This document shows, piece by piece, positions 21,572-33,502 of a DNA stretch of 64,000 bases (position 1 is the first letter of the stretch; each line of letters begins with the position of its first letter). Below the pieces are notes generated by a model. It saw only the letters and a program-made list of their open reading frames with translations. It had not been told where the DNA came from and did not search any database. Both the position numbers and the translations under genes were made by a program. Origin of the DNA: Elephas maximus indicus (Eukaryota; Chordata; Mammalia; Proboscidea; Elephantidae); contig NC_064842.1 of assembly GCF_024166365.1 (NCBI RefSeq), positions 11,069,001-11,133,000 of the forward strand, written 5' to 3'.

Positions 21572-22796
21572 ATACATTATAATGAGTGAAGACAACTAAC
21601 AGCAACAACATACAGTATAAAAAAAAAAAAGACTTAACTCTGGAAAGGAAGAAAAAAATCTTAATATTTTCAGATGATACAATGTTCTATATAGAAATCC
21701 CAAAAGAATTTGCACTTACTTTTAGGCTTAGAAGAATGTTATGCAAGTTTTTTATATATAATAGCTACATACAGAAGGTAATCAACATTCCATGTGCCAG
21801 GTACAATTAGAAAACAGAAAAATAAAGATCCATCATTTACAATATCAAAGCATAAGGCACCCATGAATAAAGATAATAAAATATATGTGAGACCTTTTAA
21901 AAGTTTCCTGAATGATTTTATAGAATACCCAATTGAATCAAGATACATGCCATGTTCATGGTGAACAAGACTGAATGTTACAACCATGTCAATTCTCCGC
22001 AAAATTAACCACCGTATTTAATGCTATTCCAATCAAACCTCAACAGGGTTGTTCACGGAACTTAACAAACTAATCTTAAAATTCGTATCAAAAAGCAAAG
22101 GGCTGAGAATATTCAAAAAGGCTGAATAGGAGGATTTTTTTCTCAACCAGATTTCAAGACATTTCTATAAAGCTTTAACAATTATACTAAGTCCCACTAG
22201 CACAGGGATAGAAAGACTAATGGGACACATAAATGTCCCAGACATAGACCCACATTTATGTAGAAACTTGATAGAAGGCAGACATGGTATTGCAGCTGGG
22301 TAAAAAATAATTGGTGCTGGGAAAACTGACTACAAGGTGGAAAAAAATAAAGTGGATACCAGCTTCTCATGGTGCAAAAACCAAATTCCAAACGGATTAA
22401 GGACTTATACTTGAAAGGCCAAGTTTTTCTTCATTAGGACAAAATATAGGAAAATATCTTTACAATTTTGGAAGTAGGGAAGGATATCTTAAGACAAACA
22501 CATACACACATAAAGGAAAAATATTGATAAATTTGAATATACTGAAATTGAGAAATTGTGTTCATCAAAAGATTTCAGGAAGAAAATAAAGGGGATCTAC
22601 CAGAAACACAGAGAAAATATTTGTAAAACATGTAACTAGAAATGCATTGGTATTTAAAAAAAATTTTTTTTTAATTGGTTTTAAGGAAACATAAATAACT
22701 TCTAAGAATGAATTAGAAACACACACATATTAGTAGAAAAAGGAGTCGTGAACAGGCACTTCACAGATGAGAACACAGAGATGGCACGTATATTGT

Positions 22797-23155
22797 AATT
22801 GCTGTCAAGTCGATTCTGACTCGGTAGTTTTCGGTTGGGTAGCATGTGTTACAGGGTAGAACAGTGCTCCATAGTGCTTCCCTGGCTGTCATCTTTATGG
22901 AAGCAGATTGTCAGGTCTTTTCTTGCATGTTATCTCTGGGTAGAGGAAACCCTGCTAGCGTAGTGGTTAAGTGCTACAGCTGCTAGCCAAAGGGTCGGCA
23001 GTTCAAATCCGCCAGGCACTCCTTGGAAACTCTAATGGGCAGTTCTACTCTGTCCTGTAGGGTCGCTATGAGTCGGAATTGACTCAATGGCACTGGGTTC
23101 TGGGTTATCTCTGGGTGAGCTTGAACAGCCAACCTTCAGGTTAGCAGTCGAGCAC
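22797..23155 (-). mobile_element. AfroSINE, long type, split by another AfroSINE
   Basis: Antisense SINE: tail GTCAAGTCGATTCTGACTCG at 22806 and head side GAGCTTGAACAGCCAACCTT at 23116. The interior is broken at 22942-23103 by a sense SINE. Confidence 0.88.
22942..23103 (+). mobile_element. AfroSINE nested inside an AfroSINE
   Basis: GGAAACCCTGCTAGCGTAGT head and GGGTCGCTATGAGTCGGAAT tail. Perfect target-site duplication GTTATCTCTGGGT at 22929-22941 and 23104-23116, which belongs to the older SINE. Confidence 0.94.
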
Positions 23156-23167
23156 AAATCATACATA

Positions 23168-23206
23168 TACGACACACACATACACACACACACACATATA
23201 CATGGA
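23168..23206. repeat. CA-rich microsatellite
   Basis: Imperfect CA/TA run. Confidence 0.85.
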
Positions 23207-23538
23207 CACGCACATTTAAATACTCACCAAACAGCCATGACCTTGAGCGAGGTGACTCTTCAATTGAAGACGATTCCTGGAGAAAGACTCAGCCGGAAGT
23301 ATTTTGCACCAACACTCCCAGCAATGGTGGAATGATGGATGGGTGCCTTAGTCTTGAAGGGGGGATCCGGGCAGCACCACAGGGTCCACTGTATCCATCT
23401 TCTTTGTTCCTCCTACTTATCATTTCTGCTCCTCCTCCTGTGTTCCTGCCTTATTAATAACATCACCATAACCTAGTTTCTTCTGGTAGAAATTCTGGCT
23501 GACAGCGTCTTGAGAGAAGAGTGGTTCTCAGTCATTTG
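23207..23538. other. Unassigned sequence
   Basis: No gene or family recognised. Confidence 0.35.
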
Positions 23539-23703
23539 GGAAACCCTGATGGTATAGTGGTTAAGAGCTACGTCTGTTAGCCAAAATGTCAGCAGTTCAA
23601 ATCCACTAGGTGCTCCTTGGAAACTCTATGGGGCAGTTCTACTCTGTCCTATAGGGTAGCTATGAGTCAGAATCAACTCAGCCCCACGGGTTTGGTTTTT
23701 GGT
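23539..23703 (+). mobile_element. AfroSINE, short type
   Basis: GGAAACCCTGATGGTATAGT head, TAGCTATGAGTCAGAATC tail and GGTTTGGTTTTTGG terminus. Confidence 0.92.
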
Positions 23704-24204
23704 TCATCCACCTGGCAGAGTGACAGACATATGATGTATTCTCAGTGACTAGCTCCTATATGAACGGTTTATTAAATGAATGCATGGATGAATGACTAGC
23801 TCATATGAAAGGAATTTAAGCAACACAAAAATACTTGGGGAAACACATCTTTAACACAATTTTCAGAGTGAGGGTTTTCTCAAGAAACTTGGTGATGCAA
23901 TTTGGTCCTTGAGTTCCAGCTGCGTCTGAGGTCCACCCATGGGCAAACCAATTCATACAAACCAATACATTCTCTTTCTGTTTAATTTAAGCCATTTGGC
24001 CACGGTGTTGTGTTATTTACAACCTAAGGAGCTACAAGTGATAAACTACTTTGTCTTTTTTTTTTTTAATAAGTTCTAAAGCATTCCCCAAATAGCTATT
24101 ACATAAGAAGCTAAATAGCTATTTTGTAGCTATTGCCTAAGGTCTTTGCTCCTTGTCCGAATATCAAGAACTATCCTAACATTGTTTCAACTTACCTTTT
24201 CTAA

Positions 24205-24416
24205 CCGCATCAGGAAAGATCAATCCCCAGGAAAGGACATCATGTTTGGTAAAGGAGAGGTTCGAGAAACAAGGGAAACCCTTGATAAGATGTGTTGACA
24301 CAACAGTGGACTCAAACATACCAACGATCATGAAGATGACACAGGACCAGGGGAAGCTTCCTCCTGTTATGCATAAGGTCACCATGAGTCACAGACACTT
24401 GAGGGCAACTAGCAAG
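24205..24416 (+). mobile_element. RTE 3'-end fragment
   Basis: TCAGGAAAGATCAATCCCCA, GGACATCATGTTTGGTAAAG, GACACAGGACCAGGGG, then AAGGTCACCATGAGTCACAG tail. Could derive from the autonomous or the internally deleted form. Confidence 0.85.
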
Positions 24417-24419
24417 AAC

Positions 24420-24835
24420 CACAACCTCATCTCTTGCTACTTTTCACCTACGCACACTTGTGCTCTAGCCATACTATTCTCTGCTTCCCCCAGCATATAA
24501 TTCCATGTTGTCTCTATTTGCATGGTACGCTTCATTTTTCCCTAAAATGTCTTCCCCCACCTCTTGACTTACCAAATCAAGTTATACTCCAAGGCTAAGC
24601 TCAAATGCTCCCTTGTATATGGTCATCAGAATCAACTCTCTGAGCTTCTAGAACTGTGTTCACGTCAATATACATCCAGAATGTGGTTTGTAGTGAGCCG
24701 TGGGACCCATTTACTATCCTGTTAGAGAGAGAGCTGTTTGACAGTTAGGACCCACGGCTGTTCATTGACGTGCCCAGTGCTGGCATAGTGCTGACACTCA
24801 ATAAATAGAGTGAGTGAATGAGAGAATGACCCCTT
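24420..24835 (+). mobile_element. L2 LINE 3' end
   Basis: Sense L2 order ending in GTGCCCAGTGCTGGCATAGTG, CTCAATAAATAGAGTGAGTG. Non-coding. Confidence 0.65.
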
Positions 24836-25775
24836 ACGGCGAAAACAGAAAGATGAATGCAAAAGTTATTATAGTTGGCAACTAATCAGAGGCCAGCAAA
24901 TAAATGAAAGAATACGAGGAACCTCCTTGTGGAAACATTACAGTGGTCCTTTCTGTTTAAGTAGACTCCTTATTTTTACAGTTTTACAAGGCATCACGGC
25001 CCTACTGGTTCCTTTTCCAATCATAATAGCTGGCCCAGGTTTGACATCCTCAAAAGTGCAAATGCTCGCCACGATTTTATCTTGCCTAGTGAAAAACCCA
25101 TTTATTTGTCCTTTGCACTATTGCTGTAACATACTCTCTGGGATTTTTAAGAATGATTTTCGGAGGAAATAGAGATGGAGCCTCTCCATCTCATTCTGGC
25201 TGGTTAACCTAAGCATTTTGAGGTTTCCTTCCAGGTTTGCGCTGCTTTGGTTTCTCTCCCTGTGCTCGTTCCTCACATGGATGCTACGCTTGGAGAGAAG
25301 AGGGCCTCAGTTGCAAAGCTTGCTTCCTGTTCATTCTTTCATTCCAGAACATTTTGGAAACAGATGTAAATGACTTAAATATAATAATAAAAGTGAAATA
25401 ATTATATCCAGACAACTGAAGCCAAGTGAAAATAATTTTACAAGGTGGATTTCTATTTTCCTTTTTATAGGGTGGGCATAACAACTCTTGCCTCTCTTCT
25501 TGCATACATTAAAAATAAAACAATATCAGAGAAACAGCTTCCATGGTAATTCTGTGTAACATGTAGATCACCTCCGTTGCAATGTAATTCATTATCCTAT
25601 GTATTTGAATGACCTTGCTCTCTGAAACGTAAGAATTATATACTGAAGTCACGTTATATGACTGAAGCAATAGAAATTTCTTCTATACCACAAATATCAG
25701 CTGCATAGAATGTTCCTACTTTAGCCCATAGAATCCAGTAATACATTTGGGAAATAGACTGTATGTTTCACTGGT
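24836..25775. other. Unassigned sequence, no gene seen
   Basis: AT-rich in the second half. Nothing recognised. Confidence 0.4.
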
Positions 25776-25779
25776 TTAA

Positions 25780-25900
25780 TTACTTCTTGAGAGAAAGGGC
25801 GGGTTCTTAGTAATTTTTATTTCATCCACAGCATAAGGCTTACAGTAAATAATACATAAATAATGGTTAAATGAATGAACAAATGAATGTATGGCATAAA
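25780..25900 (+). mobile_element. L2/MIR-like 3' end
   Basis: GTTCTTAGTAATTTTTATTT, CAGCATAAGGCTTACAGTAA and TGAATGAACAAATGAATG resemble a decayed L2 terminus. Confidence 0.4.
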
Positions 25901-25940
25901 TAACACAAAATGTGGAAAGACACTGAGCTTTAATAAACAC

Positions 25941-26146
25941 GTTGTCATTGTTTGGTGCCATCAAATTGATTTTTGACTCCCAGTGACCCCATGTGACAAA
26001 GTACCACTGTCCCACAGGGTTTTCTTGGCGGCAATCTTTATGGGAGCAATCTGCCAGGTCTTTTTCCCATGGTGCAGCTGGGAGGGTATGAACCACCAAA
26101 CTTTTGGTTTGCAGCTGAGCACTTAACTGTTGTGCAACCAGGGAGA
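25941..26146 (-). mobile_element. AfroSINE, intermediate/long type
   Basis: Antisense tail GCCATCAAATTGATTTTTGA, middle module AATCTTTATGGGAGCAATCT, head GTTGTGCAACCAGGG. Confidence 0.88.
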
Positions 26147-26372
26147 TATTTATAAATAACTGAGGCACCAGGAATGACAGGCCAGCCTTAATGAGAACAC
26201 AGCCTGCCAGAGTGCTGTGTTCCTATGAAGAGGTTGATGAATACAGTCACTGGAGAAATTGATTCTAACGTCATAAACGTACCAGAAAGGATAAAAAACA
26301 GACAAAAATTAATAAGAAGCCTAGTTCAAAACAGTGCTCTGATGTATATATTAATCACCTCTCCCTTCCTAA

Positions 26373-26434
26373 CAAAAAAAAAACCCAAACCTGTTGCTGC
26401 CGAGTCCATTCCGACTCATAGCGCCCCTGTAAGA
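26373..26434 (-). mobile_element. AfroSINE 3' fragment
   Basis: AAACCCAAACCTGTTGCTGC and GACTCATAGCGCCCCTGTA only. Confidence 0.75.
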
Positions 26435-27217
26435 CCCCACAAAAATGGTAATGTACGTTTGTGCAGTTCTTTTTCATCAAATGTATCTTTTTTACCAATT
26501 GCTTTTTAAAAATCATGACCATGCATAATTTCACTAAAAGTAAAAAGAAAGGACACCTAGGGCCCTCAGGAGCTCCCATGGGAGAGAATGAAAAGAGGAA
26601 ATTCCTAAGGCCATTCTTGAGCTGATGGAAATGTAATCCTTCGGGTAACTCAAAAATTACAAAAAAAAAAAAAAAAGAAAAGTGGGGGCTGTGAAGAGAT
26701 CTCTGCAAAACTGCTTAATCCGGTGACATTTCTCACAGACCGCAGGAATGGTCTGTCTGCCCTACTGCTGACTCAAAATGCTTTAAATTGTGCTCTGAAG
26801 ACCTCCCTAGAAAGGAGGTTATCTCATCCTGTTACAAAGTCACTCCCAATTCTGGGAAGAACGAAATCACATCTCATTCTTGTACTTTCTGGTAGAGACA
26901 TTTTTCAAGGTACAGGACTGGGGGGTTGAAATTGGAGAACAAGCGAAGGTAGAACTGAACCATCAAATTTAACTGTGGAGTATAGAAGCCAGCTCAGAAA
27001 ATAATCTATTTTTACCTAAAGCAATATCTCTGGGAATGAACACCTGTTTGCATACTAAGAACCGTGGATTTTACAAACACAGGGTGATGGGATGTAGGAA
27101 GACAGAATGACGGTTTTTCCTCCTTTTCCAAAGCCACTGGCCACTTGCTGTCCCAGTTAGTTTTCCCAAGCAACTTCAGAAGATAGATACAAGGTCCAGT
27201 TGATTACTCCTACTCAG
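26435..27217. other. Unassigned sequence with an A15 run near 26660
   Basis: No gene recognised. Confidence 0.4.
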
Positions 27218-27612
27218 TGCTGTGGATTGAATTGTGTCTCCCCAAACAAGTATCGAATTCCCGGCCCTTGCACCAATCTATGTGATCCTGTTTGGATATA
27301 ACGTTTTCTTTTGTTATGTGAATGAGGCTTTACCAGTGTAGGGTGGATCCTAAATCTCATCACGTCTGAGTTATAAAAAGACCAGAATGGACACAAAGAT
27401 ACACACGTGGGGGAAGATGGAGGCCACGTGAGGATTGTCTATTATAAGCCCAGGAACACCAATAAACCGAGGAACCCCGGGGACTACCGACAAGGAGAGA
27501 CCCAGCACAGCCGAGATCCTGATTTGGACTTTCACCCTCCAGAACTTTGAGAAAATAAACCTCTGTTCTTTAAAGCCACCCACTTGTGGTATTTGTGTTA
27601 CCATAGTACTAG
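27218..27612 (+). mobile_element. MLT1-like (ERVL-MaLR) LTR
   Basis: Sense LTR: starts TGCTGTGGATTGAATTGTGT, has GTTATAAAAAGACC as promoter-like motif, then CTCCAGAACTTTGAGAAAAT with AATAAA, then AAAGCCACCCACTTGTGG. No internal region. Confidence 0.75.
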
Positions 27613-27689
27613 GTAAATCATTTGGTTTGGCTTTGAGACCTCACTTTACATTTGCATATGTATACCCACTTGTAACAGCGTCCAGAAAT

Positions 27690-28670
27690 TGTCTGTTTTT
27701 TTTTTTTAAAAAAAATAATTCTGTAGTGAAGTAGTACACGATCATCCAAGCCAAGGCTCCTTGTGTGAAGACAGACACCTAGTGGCCACTGTGTAGAACT
27801 GCAGCCCAGGGAAGGCCAAGATTCCTTTGAGAACGTCCCTTGGTTTTTTTCCTCCATTTTTCCCACTGCTTTCTGGGTACAGACTGCTGTTGATGGTGGA
27901 CATACTACAGCTGTGTGCAAATGAGTTTCAAGTTCAAGTCGAGAGATTTCCAGAACAGTTACATCAACTCCATGAAAGTTCCAGGTCACAAGTTCTCTAA
28001 ATTATTTAGAAAGCAGACCAATATAGCATGCTAACAATTTTTTAAAGCTACTAAAATCTCTTAACCAAGAAGCTGAACAGGAGCCTCACTGTTTGGGAAT
28101 ACGTTTAATCTCCACCTAAAAACTTCTGGGTTTCCTCTGTCGGGACAATGAGCTGCTGTTTTCTTTTAGGAAGAAAAAAGAAGTGGCTAGTCCTTTGACA
28201 CCACAAAAACAAGCTTTGTGAGCTCGTTTTGACCTTTGCCCTTGAACTGACTCTTTTACAAACACTCTTGTTTTTCTCCAAATTGGTTTCTGCCAGACAA
28301 AAACGTGCACCTGAAAGAAACAGAAAGCTGAATTTCTCTCGTCCCTGTCTCCTCGTTTTGTTCTTCTTAGTTGTTAAGTCTGAAGATGAGCCTCTGGAAG
28401 CTGGTAGACAGCATTTTCTGAATTTTCTCAGAATACATTTGGTTTCAGCTGAGAATGGAATGAAATCATGGATCCTCATTCCAGTCTTTGTAGCAGTAAA
28501 TGAGAAGGAACGACACACGTCCAAAGGACAAAGTGAATCTTCTAGTCAGATCGAAGTGTCTAATAAAGTGACACCCTGCGGTGCTGGAGAGACCCTGATT
28601 TTCCCTGAGGCAACCCCCAGAAGAAGGCTTAGCTTAACCCAGTGGGCTGAATTTTTTTTGTATTTAAGTG
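27690..28670. other. Repeat-poor block with overlapping open frames
   Basis: A + frame at 28229-28690 (153 codons) and a - frame at 28105-28524 (139 codons) overlap. The + frame begins with a hydrophobic stretch, but neither frame has a recognised domain. The + frame ends inside an L1 3' UTR. Probably non-coding. Confidence 0.4.
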
Positions 28671-28679
28671 TTTTTATTA

Positions 28680-29200
28680 CTACTTTTTAAAAATTTTATT
28701 CATTTTGTTGTTATTGAGAATATACACAGCAAAACACACACCAATTCAATCGTTTTTACAGGTACAAGTCAGTGACATTGATTACATTTTTTGAGTTGTG
28801 CAACCATTCTCACCCTCATTTTTTGAGTTGTTCCTCCCCGTTAACATAAACTCACTGACCCCTAAGTTTCCTGATTAATCTTTGAAAATTGTTGTTAGTT
28901 TGATTCTATATATCCAGATCTTGAAAGAGCGTACTACTCAGGTCAGACATTCTTTACTAGTTAAGCTAAACTATTGTTTGGTTTTTAAGACTTCAGGGGA
29001 TATTTCTGGTTTAAAGTTTAAAGATTATCTCAGGGCAATGGTTTCAGGGGTTCATCCAGCCTCCATGGCTCCAGAAAATCTGGAGTCCATGAGAATTTGA
29101 AATTATGCTCTGCACTCTCCTACCCTTTTGATCAGGATTCTTCTATAGATTCTTTGATCAAAATGATCAGTAATCGTAGCTCTTTATGTACAATTTCAGG
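28680..29200 (-). mobile_element. L1 3' UTR (elephant-type)
   Basis: Antisense L1 3' terminus: T-rich start, TTTTACAGGTACAAGTCAGT, GTTGTGCAACCATTCTCACC, then a lineage-type UTR (TTTTGATCAGGATTCTTCTA). Non-coding. Confidence 0.6.
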
Positions 29201-29276
29201 TATTGTTGTATTGTTGTACCTGAAATGACCAGATATTATGGTCCTCAACTTCTATGGGGCCTTTTCTGTGTCACCA

Positions 29277-29719
29277 CCTGTCTGTCACCTGATTGTACTG
29301 TGGCAGCTTGCTGTAATGCTTGAAGCTATGGCACTAGTATTGCAAATAACAGCAGGGCCACCCACGGTGAACAGGTTTCAGAAGAACTTCCATACTAAGT
29401 CAGAGTAGGAGTAAAGGCGTGGCAATCTATTTCTGAAAATTATCTAATGAAAACCTTATGGGTCACAACAGATCCTTGTTTGACTCGTTTGCTTTGGACT
29501 TGTCATCAGGAGGGATCAATTGCTGGAGGAAGACATTATGTTTGGTGAAGTAGAGGGCCAGCAAGGGCAAGGCATCCCTTAGTGAGATGGACTGGCACAA
29601 TAGCAGCAAGATGGACTCTAACGTGCAGCGATTATGAGGATAACAAAGGACCAGGATATATTTTGTTCTGTTGTACCTAACGTTGCCACGAGTTGGATTA
29701 GACTCAGCGATAACTACCT
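29277..29719 (+). mobile_element. Non-autonomous, internally deleted RTE (copy B)
   Basis: Same structure as 3447-3886: RTE 5' block (GAAGCTATGGCACTAGTATT, GAACAGGTTTCAG), then ATGGGTCACAACAGATCC and the RTE 3' block with TTGTTCTGTTGTACC and GAGTTGGATTAGACTCAGCG. Confidence 0.85.
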
Positions 29720-29984
29720 TACTATGGGCCAGGCATTGTTCCCAGATCACTTCCAGTCATGTCATACAAGTCTCGTCCCCGTGCCAGTGTTCCAATCTGG
29801 CCCTAACTGCCACCCAGCACCCAAGTCCTAGCAAGTGAAGGGCTGCATTGTTCAAGCTGGAGCCTAACACAGGCCTCTAATTTATACATGTCTGCACACA
29901 CACCCACACCCACACACACCTGCCATCGTGTAAAAAGTAAGGCCTCCTCTAATATCCAGGGGCTGACCCATCAGTGTTCTTATT

Positions 29985-30160
29985 TGGGCCTGGTGGTGCA
30001 GTGGTTAAGTGTTTGGCTACTGACGGAAAGGTCGGTCAGCAGTTCAAATCCACCAGTCTCTCCTTGGAAACCCAATGGAGTGGTTCTACTCTGTCCTGTA
30101 GGGTCGCTATGAGTTGGAATTGACTTGATGGCAACAGATTCGTTTTTTTGTTTGTTTTGG
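29985..30160 (+). mobile_element. AfroSINE, short type
   Basis: GGGCCTGGTGGTGCAGTGGT head, GGGTCGCTATGAGTTGGAAT tail. CA-rich simple sequence precedes it at 29895-29921. Confidence 0.92.
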
Positions 30161-30518
30161 TACCAGAAATAAGAATGGGAAAAGATATTATAAAACCTCT
30201 TTTGTTGCAAGAGAAAACACATCCATTCAGGTTGAATGAAGCAGGGTGTGAAATCCCCCTCCTCCGCCCTCAGTCACCTCAGTGAGAGCTTCTGGTTAGG
30301 ATTCTGAGACGTCTGAAGAAGAGGTTTCCCATAGCAACTACAAGAGCTATTGTATCAGGAGAGCCATTTAAATTTCAGATACATTTCAAAATTTCTGTTT
30401 TCTGAAACCCCTGTGGGCAGATGTGTTTAAGAGTTGAGAATTTTTCAGCTGATAGAAAAGGAATACAGTGCCTGCTATGAAATATCATGGGGCTAACGGA
30501 AGGGTTCTGGTTACACAC
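30161..30518. other. Unassigned sequence
   Basis: No gene recognised. Confidence 0.35.
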
Positions 30519-30713
30519 ACCTATGCCAGTTGCCAGCGAATTAATTCTGACTTACGGTGACCCCGTGTGTGTGAGAGTAGAACTCTGCTCCATAAGGTTT
30601 TCAATGGCTGATTTTTTTTTGGAAGTAGATCACCAGGCCTTTCTTCCGAGGTGCCCCTCCAAATTTTCAGTTAGCAGCCACGTGCGTAAACTGTTTGCAC
30701 CACCCAGGACCTA
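30519..30713 (-). mobile_element. AfroSINE, long type
   Basis: Antisense: AATTAATTCTGACTTACGGT tail, AGTAGATCACCAGGCCTTTC module, TTTGCACCACCCAGGACCT head. Confidence 0.9.
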
Positions 30714-31060
30714 AAATTCATAGAACTGTACACCAAAGGGAAAACAGTCCATTTTTCTGTATGATCATTTTAAAAATTAAAATTGTTGAGGCATTCACAT
30801 TCGACTTCTGTGTTCACAGTTCATTGTCAAACTCATCTTCGCTTAACTAATGGCATGCTCCTTCACGGACACCATGAACCCACACTGCTCGCATGGCTAG
30901 AAGATGAGAGGTCTGGGTCAGGCACATGGGCACAAGACGTGACAGGCAGAGGTCCTGACAGCAGGCTCCCTGCTCAGAACCTAGGCAGGGCGACGAAGCA
31001 GAGACGTGACGAGATGTAAGTAATTTATACCACCGAATTTTAAGGGGCTAGAAAGCACTT

Positions 31061-31230
31061 GGAGCCTTGGTAGCACAGTGGTTAAGAGCTTGGCTGCTCT
31101 TAACCAAAAATGGTCGGGAGTTCAAATTCACCAGCCGCTCCTTGAAAACGCTATGGAGCAGTTCTACTCTGTTTTATAGGGCCCCTATGAGTTGGAATCA
31201 ACTCGACAGCAATGGGTTTTTTTTTTTTTT
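31061..31230 (+). mobile_element. AfroSINE, short type, 12-bp TSD
   Basis: GGAGCCTTGGTAGCACAGTG head with a small duplication of CTTAACC in the tRNA-like part. Poly(T) tail. Flanked by TAGAAAGCACTT at 31049-31060 and TAGAAAACACTT at 31231-31242. Confidence 0.93.
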
Positions 31231-31365
31231 TAGAAAACACTTATCACCAGGGTCTATAAAGTGTTTTCTTAATTTGACCAAGATGGAATAGTTATTTTAC
31301 TGTTTTCTTGACAAGTATATTTTTTAGTAATTGTAAAGACTCTGTTGCTTTAACAACAAATACGT

Positions 31366-31384
31366 ATACATATATATATATATA
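31366..31384. repeat. (TA)n microsatellite
   Basis: ACATATATATATATATA run. Confidence 0.85.
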
Positions 31385-31538
31385 AAACCAAACTAAACCC
31401 ATTGCCATCAAGTCGATTCTGACTCATAGAAACCCTGTAGGACAGAGTAGAACTGCTAGAGGGTTTCCAAGGAGTGGCTGGTGGATTGGAATTACAGACC
31501 TTTTGGTTAGCAGCCGTAGCTCTTAACCACTGCAGCAC

Positions 31539-31542
<4 letters not shown>
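31385..31542 (-). mobile_element. AfroSINE, short type
   Basis: AAACCAAACTAAACCCATTG tail, TTAACCACTGCAGCACCAGG head. Flanked by simple repeats on both sides. Confidence 0.9.
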
Positions 31543-31578
<36 letters not shown>

Positions 31579-31590
31579 AAAAAAAAAAAT
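31543..31590. repeat. (CT)n, (TA)n, poly(A) simple repeats
   Basis: CTCTCT tract of about 13 units, then TATATATATA and A12. Confidence 0.9.
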
Positions 31591-33060
31591 TTCCATTAGT
31601 TGATAGTAATAGTGTCTGATGGGCTGTAAGCTTATTGAAACATGGCCTGTGTCGCATTCCCTGCTAGTGCTCTGACATGTAGAAGCCATGCCACCCCTGA
31701 AATATTTACCAAAAAAGGGAATGAAAGATGACATCATGGGCACAACATTTCGATCATTGTTAGCTTTTATGAAATGAGATGTAATACAATTTCTTACTTA
31801 GCTTGCAGGTCCATCCGTGTACTTCTGTAGTAGCCATTTGGGGAGGAAGCAGGTGATTTAGTTAATATGTGCACTGCCCATTCTCATGCCATTTGGAGCG
31901 GCCCTTCCAAGGGGGAAGTCCCTAAAAATGAGTCAGCAGGATTAGTCATGTCTTACGGCATAGGTCTTTGAAACCAAAGAACATGACATGCCCCTCCCAA
32001 TACCTACAGGAAATTACTACCAGAAATGAGAACACAGGTTCTTTTAGCCAACCACTCACCCCAGGAAGATAAGTGACTGGGCAATTAGTTATTCAAAGGG
32101 TGTTGGCAGGGCCGTGGAAACACAGTTGGTGTTTACCGAGGGCGATTATTCTAAATCCAGAGTCCTAATCAGGATATAAGTATTATAAGTATGCTGAATG
32201 TTATTAGTTCATTAACTAATCCTTAACTAATCCTTAACTAAGCCTATCTCAGTGTCCTCGTCTGTGAGGTAAGGTCACCCCCACAGCCTTGCGTAAATTC
32301 ATCATGATCAAGGTCCTTCCTTATAAAAAAGCTGTGAACTTTTATTCCCATCAGGGCAAAATTGAAGTTCAAAGTCAGAGTTCCATTTGGGTTCAGCCTC
32401 TGTGGTCAGTCAGGCCATTCCTGTTTAGAAGAGAGCTTTCTAAAGTAAGCGCTAAGTATTTTAGGCAAAGAAACCCAGCTGTGAAAACACTCTCAGCATT
32501 TGTATAGTTGTTTTATACGTGGATTTATTTTTACTGGGACTTATTGGAGTGCAATTCATTTGGAGAGAAGTCCCCCACCCGCACTCTCCAGCCCCATGGC
32601 TGACTCCTGCTGCCCCTCATGTGTCTTTTGAGAAAGGACAGTCTCTCTCTCCAGTTGTTACAGGTCACAAGTGTTCTGCATCACAGCACACACTTGACTA
32701 GTTAGCATTAATAAGCGATACTAGGAGAAAAGGCCCTGGAGAAAAAGCAGTTGGCCGGTTTTTGCCAAATTGGAGTTGACCCAGCTAGCAGAATTTTCCA
32801 GCATACTTTCATAGCTGTCTGCCTCCTGTGTGTGTTCCTGCTGCCTGAATGTACACTTCTGACCCGGGGTCGTGCACACCCAGGAGGTACGTGGCCCTGC
32901 GTACTTTCTGTTCGGGGGGAAGGGGATTTCGTTTATTTCATAAGTGTTTCCTCAACTGCCTAATTGTGCAGACGCCACGAGGGAAAGGGCATCATTTCTA
33001 CCTCCTACAGCCTCTGAATTATTAGCAGATATATAGCCAGCAATCATCATATTTTCCTAT
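31591..33060. other. Repeat-poor sequence, no gene seen
   Basis: Nearly 1.5 kb without recognisable young repeats. A small tandem TAACTAATCCT-like motif repeats near 32212-32241. Frames at 32289-32507, 32519-32701 and 32751-32963 have no recognised domains. Confidence 0.4.
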
Positions 33061-33135
33061 ATTATCATTCAATTAGTTATTGATATTAATATGCTATAAT
33101 TAATTGATATAATTAATTAATATTATATGTTTATA

Positions 33136-33298
33136 TGGTGGCGCAGTGGTTAAAGTGACCAGCCGTTCGAAACTACCAGAAGCTCTGCAGGAGATAGATG
33201 TGGCAGTCGCTTCCGTAGAGATTTACAGCCTTGGAAACCCTGTGGGGTCGCTATGAGTCAAAATCGACTTGACGAATCGACTCAACAGCAGTGGGTAT
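33136..33298 (+). mobile_element. AfroSINE, intermediate type, in an AT-rich tract
   Basis: TGGTGGCGCAGTGGTTAAAG head, GATGTGGCAGTCGCTTCC module, and a locally duplicated tail (CGACTTGACGAATCGACTC). The TTAATTGATATAATTAATT-type tract at 33060-33130 recurs at 33300-33365. Confidence 0.88.
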
Positions 33299-33409
33299 TT
33301 ATAATATATGATATATTAACTCATATTGTAATTAATTGATATAGTTAATATATAAATTAATATAGCAAGCAAATAACAGCTGAAATATAAAAACAAAAAC
33401 AAAACCTGG

Positions 33410-33502
33410 AAACCCTGGTGACCTAGCATTTAAGAGCTGTGGCTGCTAACCAAAAGGTAGGCAGTTCGGATCCACCAAGCGCTCCTTGGAAACACTATGG
33501 TT
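33410..33502 (+). mobile_element. AfroSINE 5' part
   Basis: CTGGAAACCCTGGTGACCTA to CTTGGAAACACTATGG. 3' end missing. Confidence 0.85.

Larger units (their letters stand above)
17500..22790 (+). mobile_element. Ancient L1 host element carrying several insertions
   Basis: A very diverged sense L1 can be followed across 5 kb in ORF2 order. 17912-18118 and 18564-18668 correspond to the endonuclease region. 18864-19260 continues it (ATGTATAGAACACTGCACAC, TTTTCAAGTG). 20211-21362 covers the RT region (CTACCAGAATTCTG, CACTTCCACTCAACATTA). 21620-22790 has the RT turn as TTTTCAGATGATACAATG, then the 3' part of ORF2 (ACCAAATTCCAAACGGATTAAG, TCATCAAAAGA). Frames are destroyed. Inserted within are elements at 17781, 18134, 18669, 19290, 19760 and 21363. 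Confidence 0.75.

Noticed and set aside
28229..28690. 153-codon open frame with a hydrophobic N-terminus
   Set aside because: Overlaps an equally long frame on the other strand, has no recognised domain, and its C-terminus comes from an L1 3' UTR.
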